Part shown: in pieces, positions 10,131 to 20,879 of the stretch | Layout of the letters: the number at the start of each line of letters is the position of its first letter | Numbering within the stretch: the first letter of the stretch is position 1 | From: Poa pratensis | Lineage: Eukaryota; Streptophyta; Magnoliopsida; Poales; Poaceae | NCBI GenBank assembly: GCA_947311845.1 | Contig: CAMZMU010000020.1 | Location: 37,276,952-37,340,951 of the forward strand | Direction of reading: 5' to 3' | Length of the DNA stretch: 64,000 nt | Translations under genes and position numbers: made by a program | Notes under the pieces: generated by a model | Seen by the model: the letters and a program-made list of their open reading frames with translations, nothing else | Told to the model about the DNA's origin: nothing | The model's database searches: none

Positions 10131-11492
10131 GAGCAAGATTGTACACAGTCTATATGGATTTCCGTATACTCATGTCTTATTCTAATAGCGTAAACATGAT
10201 ATGATATTTCTGTTTTTCTGTTGAAACAAGATTGAATAGCACATGGCTATTTGGCCGCCCGACCCTAAACACTGTGACTTGTACAGGCGCTACAGAAGAA
10301 GCCTAAACATTCGGTCTGTCGACAGGAATGTAATGAAAAAATAGTGTGCATTAATCGGAGGTGCTTATCGCTGCTTTGCAATTCAACCACTGTAGGCCAT
10401 GCCAGCGGAGCGACTCGGATTAAAGTTTGTTTTTTAAATAGTTGTAGACCCATGTGGATAGTCATTTTGGCTCCCGAATTTCAGTGCTCCCAGTATTTAA
10501 GAAAAAAAACAAAAATCATATTTATAAGTTTTAGAAAAAGTTGAAAAATCTGCGTGTTATCAATGATGTATCCCACAAAATTTTCAAGATGAAATACTTT
10601 ATATCCCGAGCTACACGGAAATGACAAAATCTGAGTATTTAGACTGGTCCCACAAATCAACATTGTTCTTTCCTCTGCACTTTGTTCACCCATCCCGATA
10701 TTGATCCGAGCCAAGCACGCTTATTATTAGGATTCTGTGGAGACGAGCTTCCAAACAAGATGAGCTTTTAGAAAAGAAGATGCATCTTGTATATGGTATC
10801 CTATCAATCCTATTAACATCTGGGGCGCGACGCTTCCTCGTCTCCATTGAGTATCACATCTCGACCGGAACTTCAAATTTTTAGCGACAGCCACCAGGCT
10901 TCAAATAGTTTTATAGACAAGTGCAGGCAGGTGGGAAGGCGCCGAACGGGCGGAAAAAGGATGCGAGAAGATTGAACGCTAAGCAAAAATCATTTTGTAT
11001 TAAAACGGCATTTGCGAAGGAAACATGATTATATGAAGTCTCGTAAAATCGCAGACAATCAATATGAAAAGTAAAACATTCTCATCGAGGGGACACATTT
11101 TCAGCACACGATTAATTTAGTTTCACTCGTGTGGGATGATTCACTACTATCCACACGATTCACAATTTTTAATCGTGTGAGATATGTCGCACACGTTTAA
11201 GTAAAATAAAAATAAATCTTATGCGAATATTTGGCATGCGAACGAGGACACGTCACAAACGATTTTATTTCTTCACGAAAGCGATAGGGCGATCCATCCG
11301 TGTGTGATTTGGTGGTCTAAATTTACCCCGATATGTACTGGTGGTCTGGCGCCTTATTATCCATGGAACAAATTGGAAGTAGTAGTTGGAAATTGAAAGT
11401 TGGTAGTTGGTGTGTCCGGTAGCCACACGGAGTAGTATTATAGCACTGGCAGCAACGACGTAGACTGCCAACGAGGCTGAACGGAGACGAGA
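10131..11492. other. Region upstream of the ketoacyl reductase gene, no gene seen
   Basis: No protein-like frame is found. Around 11,100-11,200 several inverted CACACGATT/AATCGTGTG blocks occur, resembling transposon subterminal repeats. A weak TATA-like string TATTATA at 11,436-11,442 lies about 50 bp upstream of the reductase ATG. Confidence 0.4.
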
Positions 11493-12905
11493 ATGGATCA
11501 CTTCCAGCAAGCACCGGCATGGTTCCTCTCGCTGGTCTTGCTGGGCGCAGTGTGCGTGGCGGCGTTCACGTCCCGCCTCCTCGTCCACCTCGCGCGCTGC
11601 CTGCGCCGGCCCAAGGACCTCCGCCGCCGCTACGGCTCATGGGCGGTCGTCACCGGCCCGGGGTCGGGCATCGGCCGGTCCGTCGCCCTGGAGCTCGCAC
11701 GCCGGGGCCTCAACCTTGTTCTCGTCGACGTCAACGCCGCCAACCTCCAGGAAGTCTCCGACACAATCAAGGCTCGCCACGGCGTGAAGACCATTACCGT
11801 GGTGTTCGACCTTTCGCTCGTGTCCACTCCCCAGGGTATTGTATTTCTCACCTCTCAAGCATGAACTCATATCATACGCGCTTGAATTTGTGGCTCTCTT
11901 GGCGTCATGCATGCAGGTGACGCGGCGTTGCGGCGGCTCCGGGACACCGTGAAGGGGCTGGACGTGGGGGTTCTGGTGAACAACGCCGGGGTGGCGAAGC
12001 CGGGCGCGGTGTTCCTCCACGAGGTCGGTGTGGAGGCGTGGGTGAGGATGATCCGCGTGAACCTGTGGGCGCTGACGGAGGTGACCGCCGTGGTGCTGCC
12101 GGGGATGGTGGAGCGCGGCAGGGGCGCCGTCGTCAACATGGGGTCGGCATCGTCGGAGGCCATCGCCTCCTTCCCGCTCCACACCATGTACGCCGCAACC
12201 AAACGGTGCGTGTCTGTCATCTAGGTGCTCGATTGTGCAAAACTGCAAATGCAACATCCATCTTAGATAAAATTCATCTTATGGCTTCCAAGAACTGCTA
12301 GCTGCTCATGAAGTAAGCGTGAGTTGCGTTTTTCCGCACTATGCTAATCTGGTGCGTTTCGTATGAGCATGCAGGTACGTCGCTCAGTTCTCCAGGAGCC
12401 TTCACGTTGAGTACAAGAGCAAAGGGATAGATGTCCAATGCCAGGTATGCAATGTGATTCTAACCAAATTACATGGCTTGCTGTTTATTCTGAATTTCTG
12501 ATTGCCAGCTCTCTGAACTTCAACATGTGCCTGCAAGAAAGATTCCATCATGGAGCTGCAGTAATGCCGTGTACTGTATCAGCATAATCCACACAGTGCA
12601 ACTGGAATCATTTACTGTATTGATCTTGTGCAGGCGCCCTTCTTCGTGGCGACCCCGATGCAGCTGGGCTTCTCTGGAATCTGGCGGCCCTCGGCGTTCG
12701 TGCCACCACCGACGCCTACGCGCGCGCGGCGGTGCGGTGGATCGGGCAGGGCGGCCCGCTGTGCGTGCCCAACGTCAGGCACCGGCTCATGTGGCGCATT
12801 CTCGCCGCCGTGCCGGACTCCGTCCAGGACTGGGTCTGCCTGCGCGGGAACCTGCGGACCAGAAAGATGTTCCGGATAGAGGCTGCGCGCACGCTGCGTG
12901 GATGA
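11493..12905 (+). pseudogene. 3-ketoacyl-CoA reductase-like SDR (KCR/GL8 family), frame break in last exon
   Basis: Member of the short-chain dehydrogenase family that reduces 3-ketoacyl-CoA with NADPH in very-long-chain fatty-acid elongation at the ER. Four exons with GT-AG junctions: 11493-11835, 11917-12205, 12375-12444 and 12634-12905. An N-terminal hydrophobic segment (residues about 9-34) fits a membrane anchor. Then come the nucleotide motif VVTGPGSGIG, the NNAG motif (VLVNNAGVAKPG), a serine cluster (GSASSEA) and the catalytic YxxxK (MYAATK). The last exon starts QAPFFVATPM and ends in another frame (DAYARAAVRWIGQGG, then LRTRKMFRIEAARTLRG and a stop at 12903-12905). The two frames meet near 12,702-12,711, where one base appears missing. 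The family's TGxTDGIG is here TGPGSGIG, so it may be a diverged paralogue. A sequencing error could explain the break. Confidence 0.8.
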
Positions 12906-13302
12906 ATGTGAATCCCTGGTGTCTGTCCACACTTATTTGTTCGGGTGACAATCCAGCTGAGAAGAGAATACATCCAAGACTTGTACTTTTCTGTTCTACG
13001 TTTTCAAATGTAAAGGCTGTTGATTTTGCTTCTCACCTGTGTGGAAAGAAGCAGTGTCAAATAGCTGGATTCAGATGTCAAGCTTTCTGACGTGCTCCAG
13101 CATGATTGGTGAAGACAGCACTTTTGGTTTCCCAAAGATAAAAGAATAACAGAAATCTTAGAACAAAACACGGCTACCAAACAGTATACCTGACCTGAGT
13201 AACTGGAAGGTCTAAGATCTCAATATAGGAAAAAGGAGTATCACACGAACACTACACGGAATTGCAGCAGACAACCAGATCTCTTTGCAAATTTTCTTCT
13301 GC
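12906..13302. other. 3' flank of the reductase gene
   Basis: Probable 3' UTR and downstream DNA up to the LINE target duplication at 13,303. No other feature is seen. Confidence 0.45.
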
Positions 13303-13450
13303 CATACTACGGATTGTTTTTTTTTTTTGAGAGTATGCCAAAGGCATACCTTATTTATATAGAAGGTAGAGAGAATTTTACAAGAACTCTTCCCAATCGC
13401 AAACGATCAGTCAGAGTGAACACCACTACGCACACCACTGGAATCTAAGA

Positions 13451-16400
13451 CTACTCTCTCGCGTCATGAGTGAAAACACCAGAAAAACCCCTCCTGACCC
13501 TGGCCCAAAGCCTAAACTCCTCTAGGATCTTTGGCACCAGCTGATCTGGTCGAAACTGCTCCCTGGCGTTGTTGAAAACCCAGGCGTTTCTGTTCTTCCA
13601 AAGCCTCCAACAGGTGAGAATTACCAGAGCATCGAAATCCTTCCGTACTGGCTTGGCCATCCTTGCCCGGCTCGCACTCCACCACTGCTTCAAGTAGCTA
13701 TCGCTGGATGGTTCAGTGATGTTCAGCTGCAGCTGACAAAATACAGTGTGTACCACACCTGCCTAGCATGGACGCATTGTGCCAGGATATGCTCCACGTT
13801 ATCCTCCTCCTGAAGACAGACATAGCAGCTGGAAGGATGGTCTGGCAGCCCATGTCTTGCCCGTCGGTCTGAGGTCCACACACGGTGTTTCAGTGCAAGC
13901 CACATGAACAACTTGCACTTGACAGGGCACCGTTCTCCCAGATGTACTCCGCACTGTCAGAGTAAACCTGCCCATGTTGCATCGCCTTGTAGGTGGATCT
14001 AGCCGTGTACTGCCGCGAGCTTGACCAAGGCCAATCGATGACATCGTCAGCTGTCTCATCTCTCTGGACTCCAGTAACCGCCGCCCAAAGCTGCGTGCAT
14101 TGGACTGCACCTTCCTCCGACAGACCTTCTCCAATGTCCACGATCCATCTGTTGTCCCTCATGGCCTCCGCCACACTTCGACTGTTCCTGTTCCTAGTGC
14201 CAACCGTGGCCACAATCAAGGGCGCGATCTCCTCTGCCGATCTCCCCTCAATCCAGTGATCCTTCCAAAAAAGGATTCGCCTTCCATTGCCCGCTTTAAA
14301 CCTAGCGAGGGCATTGAAAACCGCCGCTGCCTGGGTGTCTTTCATCATCGGCAGGCCCTGCCAAGGGCGGCTGTCATCCGTGCGTCGCAGCCACTCCCAC
14401 CTTGTGCAAAGCCAGACCTTGCAGCCTCAAGTTCTTCACACCTAGGCCGTCATAGCATGTTGGTCGCGCCACCGCCTTCCACGCGACTAGGCATTGTCCC
14501 CCAAGCACCTTCTCTGTACCCGCCCAGAAGAAGGCAGCCATCCATCTCTCAATCTCCTCAAGCAACCAGACCGGCGCATCAGCAACAAGCAATTGGTGGA
14601 CAGGTTTCGCCGCGATCACCGTTTTGACCAGCGTAAGCCTGCCCTCCCGCGCAATCATGCCTCTCTGCCACGCCGGAATGAAATCAACCACCTTATCAAG
14701 CAATGGCTGCCATTCAGCTTTCGTCAGTGGTCTCAGCGCAAGCAGCAAGCCCAGGTATTTGATGGGGAACTTTGCAATGGGGCACTGAAGTGTTTGCTGC
14801 ACCAACTGCTCATCATCCAGATCTCCTCGAATCAGAGTAGCGGTGGACTTACCATAGTTCACCTTCAAGCCGGATGCCTCTCCAAAAATTGTTAGGACTT
14901 CTCTGACCGTGTTTAGCTCGTGTTGTAACGGTTTCACAAACAGCACAACGTCGTCAGCATAGATCGATAGCCTCTGAACCGGCGTACACCTCCCAATTGG
15001 ACTGAAAAGATCAGCCTCTACCGCACGGCATATGATTGCCGTGAACACCTCCATACCTAGCATGAAAAGTTGCGGCGAGATAGGATCGCCCTGCCTCAGG
15101 CCTCTGGCGTGCTCGATCGATCTTCCTGGCACTCCATTCACTAGAATTCTGGTGCTTGCCGTGCGAAGCGAGATCGCTAACCATTTGATCCATGCCGGCC
15201 CAAAGCCCATATGCCCGAGAACCTCAAAAAGGAAGGCCCATGAGATAGAATCGAAGGCCCGCGAAATATCCAACTTGATCAGCGCTCCTTTCTCCCTCCT
15301 GGAGTTAATTCTCCTTGCCATCTGCCTAACAAGCATGAAATTATCATGCAGGTTCCGATGCTTGATGAAGGCAGACTGGTTGATGCTGACAAGCTCCCCA
15401 ATACGAGATCGCAGACGGTTTGCCAAGAGCTTAGTGAACAGCTTAGCAAAACTGTGTACCAAACTTATGGGGCGATAGTCTCCAATGTTCTGGGCATCCT
15501 TTTTCTTGGGAATTAAGGTAATCAGAGCTCGATTCAGTTTGTTGAAGCCTCTTCCGCCCCCCACATAAAGCTTGAGGACAGCAGCCATGATATCCTGCTT
15601 GATTATGGGCCAAGCCTTGTGGTAGAAGGCACCAGTAAATCCATCGGGCCCCGGCGCACGATCAGCTGGCAACTCTCTAATTACCGACCAGACTTCCTCC
15701 TCCGTGAATATAGCCTCCAAATCACTCAGATCAAGAGTGTTAATTCCTAGCTCTTCAAGGTTTAGGGTGTGTTGCCTGTTGTCAATCGTGCCGATCAACC
15801 CCTTGTAGGCCTCAAAGAAAGCACTTTCTTTTCCCTCCTGACCTGTGACCAGTTCGTCACCAACCCTGACCGACGGGATGTAATTCCCAATTCTTCTCCC
15901 GTTGGCTATCGAGTGGAACAACTTGGAGTTGGCGTCTCCCTCCCTCAGCCACCGAACCCTCGACCTCTGTCGCGCTATCGTTCGCTCAAACGAGGAAAGA
16001 CCCAGTAGCTTGACCTTAAGCATCCTTTTCAGCCACAGTTCACCAGCCGACAGTAATCTCATTTCTTCAGCGACCTCAAGCTTCTGAATCACCACATGAG
16101 CCACGCCAATAAGCAACTCGACATTGCCCACACTTCGCTGCCCCCAAGATTGCAGGTAAGCCCCCAAATTTCTAAACAAGGCATCCAGTCTTTTGAAAGG
16201 GTCCGTGATCGTCGCCGGGCACCACCATCCAGCCCTAACAGCTTCCTCGAAACCCTCCAGCTGGGTCCAGAAGTTCTCAAATCTGAACCTCTTTTTAGGC
16301 CTATGCACCGCGTTTAGCGCCAAATGCAGAGGAACATGATCCGAAACAGATGACGATAAGGCTTGGAGCAAGGCGTCGGGGTAGCAAAGATCCCAGTCGA

Positions 16401-17019
16401 CAGACACAAGCGCTCTGTCAATGCATGACATGGTGGGGGTGTCGCGCCCATTGCTCCAGGTATAGGTACGGCCATGCATATACACCTCTTTCAGATTGAG
16501 TGCATTGACAAACTCCCAAAACCTCGACATGTCATTGCGATCTATGTTAGTGTTGTTTTTCTCCGAAGCTCGGAGGATCATATTAAAATCTCCAATCAGC
16601 AGCCACGGGCCAGGACATAGCTATCGTCGTTCCTTCAGCTTGGCTAGGAACTGAACTTTCTCCTCGAGGCTCTGAGGCCCATAAACCACTGTTAGCCACC
16701 AAGTCATGCCGTCCCTAGCAACCACCTCCCCCGTGATGGAGAAGGAGTCCTTGGACACGTTTCTGACCTCTAAAGCCGCAGAGTTCCACGCGATTAGGAT
16801 TCCGCCTCTAGTACCATCCGCCGGAAGGAAATCAAAGCCATCGAAGGATGGACCAAGACATTGCGACACCACATACCGATCAATCACTTGCATTTTCGTT
16901 TCCTGGAAACATACAAGATTTACATGGAGAAGGTCCATGAACTCCCTCACCGCATCACGCTTAGCTGGGTCATTAAGACCGCGCGTGTTCCAATTCAGCA
17001 TCTCTAGGACTAAATCCAT
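13451..17019 (-). pseudogene. LINE 1 ORF2: endonuclease and reverse transcriptase
   Basis: Encodes the APE-type endonuclease and reverse transcriptase needed for target-primed reverse transcription. Reading starts MDLVLEMLNWNTRGLNDPAK at 17,019. Endonuclease motifs follow: FQETK, VYGPQ, IGDFN and SDHVP. RT motifs are APGPDGFTGAFYHKAW, LIPKKKDAQNIGDYRPISL, KLDISRAFDSISW, RGLRQGDPISPQLF and YADDVVLF. The C-terminus is a zf-RVT region (MFMWLALKHRVWTSDRRARHG, then CYVCLQEEDNVEHILAQC). One in-frame TAG (16,621-16,623) interrupts the endonuclease; the frame is otherwise open over 735 codons to 14,374. Further shifts lie near 14,360, 13,900 and 13,750. Few lesions suggest a fairly young copy. Confidence 0.92.
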
Positions 17020-17062
17020 GGAAACTGAACAAGAAACACCACCAGGACACGCAGATCGCGTA

Positions 17063-17705
17063 TCACATCACACAGACCTCCTGCGACCCCATGGCGCGCA
17101 ATTCCCCCTCCGAAGGCACCACCTGCCCAAAGATCGCGGCTACAGCTCGCAGATGTGGGTCAGTGAGAGGGGAATCGAAGAACTCCTTGAACTCCAGCAT
17201 TGCCGCATCATTGTTGGCCTCAATTTCATCCGGCGCAATGCCTAGCGCCTTGAGAAGCACCATATCAACCTTTGATGCCTTTGTTTTTCGCGAGGCAGAC
17301 TTTGGGGGGACAGCAGCAGAGGAGCGTGTATGCCTCCTAGGCGTGAAGGGCTCGGCTTCGGCACGCAGACTCGAGGCCGTGTGGATCTCACGCAGCAGAG
17401 GCGGAGCTAGCTTCTTCAGGATCCTGGAGCAGAATTCCTTCATCTTGTTGACCGCGATTACTTCCTGCGGGGTCATGCGGCTATCACCTCCATCCTGGGC
17501 TTCATCCTGAGCTTCTTCCTGGGCTTCAACCTGCGGCGGGCCCATGTAAGCCCCTTCTAAGACTGGCGCAGCCACCTCCAAGCTCGGCCCAATTAGAGCA
17601 GCATCTGCGTCTGAGGCATGGGCCTCATGGTCCAGCGAAGCATCCGGGGGAGAGAGGCCCTGCCCAGTAGCCTGGTCCGCTGACCCAGAATGCTCCGAGT
17701 GCGCG
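17063..17705 (-). pseudogene. LINE 1 ORF1, C-terminal part
   Basis: Continuation of the ORF1 reading frame from 28,113 after removal of the inserted transposon. The text AHSEHSGSADQATG joins directly to the frame ending SASAHS on the far side, sharing the duplicated target CCGAGTGCGCG. It is acidic and alanine/glutamate-rich, then basic near RKTKASKVDM. It stops at 17,063, 44 bases before ORF2. No catalytic domain is expected; ORF1 proteins bind the element RNA. Confidence 0.85.
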
Positions 17706-17736
17706 GGCAAACCCTATAATACGCGTACCGCGTATG

Positions 17737-18033
17737 TTACAACCGTGCGCGTACCCCTCCCTCCGCACCCGACTCCACATGGGCCTGGCCCAGTTTCCCC
17801 CCGACTCCTTCTCCTTCCTGATTCTTCCTCTCTCTTTTCCCCTCCCCCCGTGTTAGCTTCTCGACTGCGCGCTCGATCTTCACCTTGCCGGGGGTTGACG
17901 GGAACAGGTCGTCCTCCAGCGCCCGCATCTTCTTGCCGTACGACGAGCTAGATCTGCTACCTTCTCGTTGACTGCTTTCTTCTTCGCCGCCACTGATGGC
18001 GGCCAGAGGTTCGTGATTCTCCACCGCATCCAT
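17737..18033 (-). CDS. Unrecognised 98-residue ORF at the left end of the Mutator-like element
   Basis: ATG at 18,033. The protein is hydrophilic, rich in Glu, Ser, Lys and Arg, with text MDAVENHEPLAAISGGEEES, then KKMRALEDDLFPSTPGKVKI and a basic Gly/Glu tail. It reads outward and stops inside the terminal inverted repeat. It is divergent from the plus-strand protease gene, with about 385 bases between them, so a shared bidirectional promoter is possible. It could be a first exon of a longer gene interrupted by the TIR. No domain is recognised. Confidence 0.4.
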   Translation of the reverse strand: MDAVENHEPLAAISGGEEESSQREGSRSSSSYGKKMRALEDDLFPSTPGKVKIERAVEKLTRGEGKRERKNQEGEGVGGKLGQAHVESGAEGGVRARL

Positions 18034-18320
18034 CTCAAATCAATTGATTTTTGGTGCTAGGATTCCCTGTATTCTGTTTGTTCGTGCTTTGATCTAGCTT
18101 TATGTAGTTCTAATTATCATCTAATACGGCGTGATCTATTGTTTCCCGAGCTTACCGGCCAGAGGTTCGTGATTCTCATCTGTATCCGTGTCTATCCTGT
18201 GTGGATCCCGTTGTTTGTGTGTTGATACTCAAATCGTTTGATTTTAGTGATAGGGGTAGCTCGTATTCTATTCGTTCGTGCTTTGATCTAGCTTTTTATG
18301 TAGTTCTAATTATCCCATGT
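18001..18320. repeat. Diverged tandem duplication, about 160-190 bp unit
   Basis: The string CGGCCAGAGGTTCGTGATTC appears at about 18,000 and again at about 18,159. Both copies are followed by GATTTT..TGATAGG/TGCTAGG and TTCGTGCTTTGATCTAGC plus a TGTAGTTCTAATTATC tail (about 18,085-18,120 and 18,270-18,315). It covers the possible promoter or 5' leader of the protease gene. Confidence 0.6.
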
Positions 18321-18417
18321 TGCTCTTGATTTTTTTTTGTATGTTTCTTACTACTTTTTCCATATGATTCTACTCAATATTAATTTTTTATTTTTTCTGT
18401 ATGAAATATGTGAGCAG

Positions 18418-20586
18418 GATGTCATTCTATTCACCCCAGGGGATTTTCCTGACTCATCTACACCCGATTTTACTGATGGAAGTCCTTCTTTACCTAGGGA
18501 GGATAAAACTGAAAGTACTGGTGCTCATATCTCAAATGATCATGCAGAAAGTAGCACAAAGAGTATTCCTGTTGGAGGTAAATAGCTATTTGTTCCATCT
18601 TTTTCGCTTCATCATTACGTGTTGTTTCTTTTCCTTAGTGTTATGTCTCCTTTATGTGGCATTAGCTTTTATTTCATTACCCGTTAGGTTTGGTCTACCA
18701 TCTAAACATTATTGCTTACTCTATTCTTTCCCTTATATCATATGTTTTTTGATGCATATAGGTGAGTTCAGCATGAGTGTGTTCCATGGTGATATTCCTG
18801 TCAGCATTCCAACAGGAATAGCTGAAGGTTTTGTATCACCCACTATCCCTACATCTTCTGTTTCACCTTCTACAGGTACTTCTTTTTTAACATCTTTTTC
18901 CCTACATATCAATTATTTTTCCATGTGGGCACTACTCATAAGGTTCTTTTGTTGTTTCCTCATAAACTTTTGTATAGAAAATGATGCTAGCAAAGCACTA
19001 ATCGAACCAAGTAATAGCCTGAACACTCTTGATAAGAAGAACAGGAAAAAACATGCTGCAAAAACTACTTCCCCCGATACTCGCGTCCCAAAGTTGCGTA
19101 TAAGTGCTGATGTTGATGCTTTCTATACAAAGTTTTTGAGGGCCAAGTACTTCAAGCCAGATAACTCGTGAGTTGTTTCTTAACTCGATAGTAACCTTTC
19201 TTTGTTTTAGCTACTGCTGTTAAGTACTTCTTTTGTCTACTTAACTAATTCATCTCTTTATTTTATGATTCTATTTTTTCTGGCAGCCCTATCTTTGTTT
19301 CTATTTGAGGGTACAGTGTCACTTATGATATTTTCCACAAATCTTTCAAAGCTCGTGGCAATATGGTGGATGACACTATGTGTATGTTTGCTCTCACTTT
19401 CAATGAAGAATCTAGCAGAGCTCCTGTATCAAATCCACAGCTCCAGAAGTACATGTTCAGCCCATATGTAACTGTAAGCCTATACTGCATTCCTCGCCTG
19501 TTTGTTCTCTGGGGCAACCTTTTTTTGGTTCAGTTAGCTGCTTTTTTAAAAAGTTTTTCGTGCTCTCAAAATGACCAGATATCGCTAACAATGGATCCAA
19601 GCGTGTTTGACAAGTCTTTTGTTGTCGCAGAGTTTGGAAGGATCAGCCAAGGAGTAGACATCTGGAAGATTGATATTGTATTTTTTCACATTCTCCTTAT
19701 CTTTTTCATCATATATACATTATTATTTTCTTGTTACTGTTCTTTCTGAAAATATTCAGGGTCGTTTTTCCTTTATTCTTTTTCCAGATGCACTTCCCTT
19801 CAGTTGTTGGGAAGTCCTGGACTCTAATATCTGCCAATCCACTTTACTGCACAACCAACTTTTTCGATCTTGCCGGCACGATTTCTGAAAAAGTTCAAGA
19901 TGTTATTCTTCATAATCTGGTATGTGTTTTTTGTTGCACATTTTATTCATTGGTTCGTTTCTTGTTTGTTTGTGAGTACCGCAATGCTTTAACCTGAAAA
20001 CCCTTTGAACTGTTATGCAACCTGAAAACTGAAAACTGTTATGCAGTTATGCAATGCTTTAACCTGAAAACCGACATTGAACTTAGAGTTCTCATAATTG
20101 ATTTCTATTTTGTTCGTCAGTTATGCAACCTTAAAACTGTTTGCAAGGAGTTGAAAATCCCCTGCAAGGATTTTGAGAAGTTTAACACATGCAGGACTCT
20201 AAACTACCCGACACATGCACTGATGTTTGTTCATCCCACCTCCTTTTTTGCTCTACCATTTTCTAAGTTCAAACAGTGTTCAGGACTCTAAGTTGCATTT
20301 TTCCCTTCTACTAGGCATGATTGTGGATTTTATGTCATGTTATATGCTGAAAACTTCAACGGGAAAGTTATGGGGAAGTTCACTCAGGTAATGTACTCTG
20401 TGTACCTATACATTGTGCTTTCACTCAGGTATTTTGTCTCCATGTTTTTGTGTTTCTGATATTTTCTTTCGATTCTTTCTATAGGGTTTAATTCCAAAAT
20501 ACAGGATGAACAAAGCTTTCACAATTTTTTACTCAACTTTGAACGAAGTCGAAGTAGAGCCTTTTGAAAGGATGAAGAAGAGCTAG
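18418..20586 (+). pseudogene. Ulp1/C48 SUMO-protease-like gene captured in a Mutator-like element
   Basis: Nine exons with GT-AG borders: 18418-18577, 18762-18875, 18978-19167, 19287-19473, 19579-19677, 19788-19919, 20121-20224, 20315-20387 and 20485-20586. All join in phase. The N-terminal half is Ser/Thr/Pro-rich and low complexity. The C-terminal half resembles the cysteine protease domain of Ulp1/SENP enzymes: MHFPSVVGKSWTLISANPLY aligns with the usual strand holding the catalytic His, and MHDCGFYVMLYAENFNGK with the nucleophile motif DCG. The His position is Ser in GKSW, so catalysis is doubtful. A TGA at 19,306-19,308 interrupts the fourth exon. The first coding exon and start are not clear; it may lie before 18,400. 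Such domains are often carried by plant Mutator-like elements and their role in transposition is unknown. Confidence 0.75.
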
Positions 20587-20879
20587 GTTCAGCTGCCCAA
20601 GCAACAGTGAACAGTCATTTGAAAATTGAAGTCAGATGTTTTTGTGTAACGTCCCTGATATTTTTTTACCTGGAATGATGCAACATGTTTTGGCCAGTAG
20701 TACTAAGTGCATGCAACTGTGATTTTCAAGCCAGTCGGATGTGTTTGATAACAATTTTCGATAACTACAGTACTAAGTGCATGCTTTTCGAGTAATGAAG
20801 TAATGGATAAACTTTTTGTCCCCTCAAAAATCAGTTGCCTGATTTTAACCAGTTCAGTGTGCTTTTAGTCACGAATTTC

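Noticed and set aside
11100..11340. Possible CACTA or hAT end with CACACGATT inverted repeats
   Set aside because: No matching second terminus or target duplication was found within reach, so it is left as unclassified repeat.
14100..14627. Plus-strand ORFs opposite LINE 1 ORF2
   Set aside because: Shadows of the reverse transcriptase frame.
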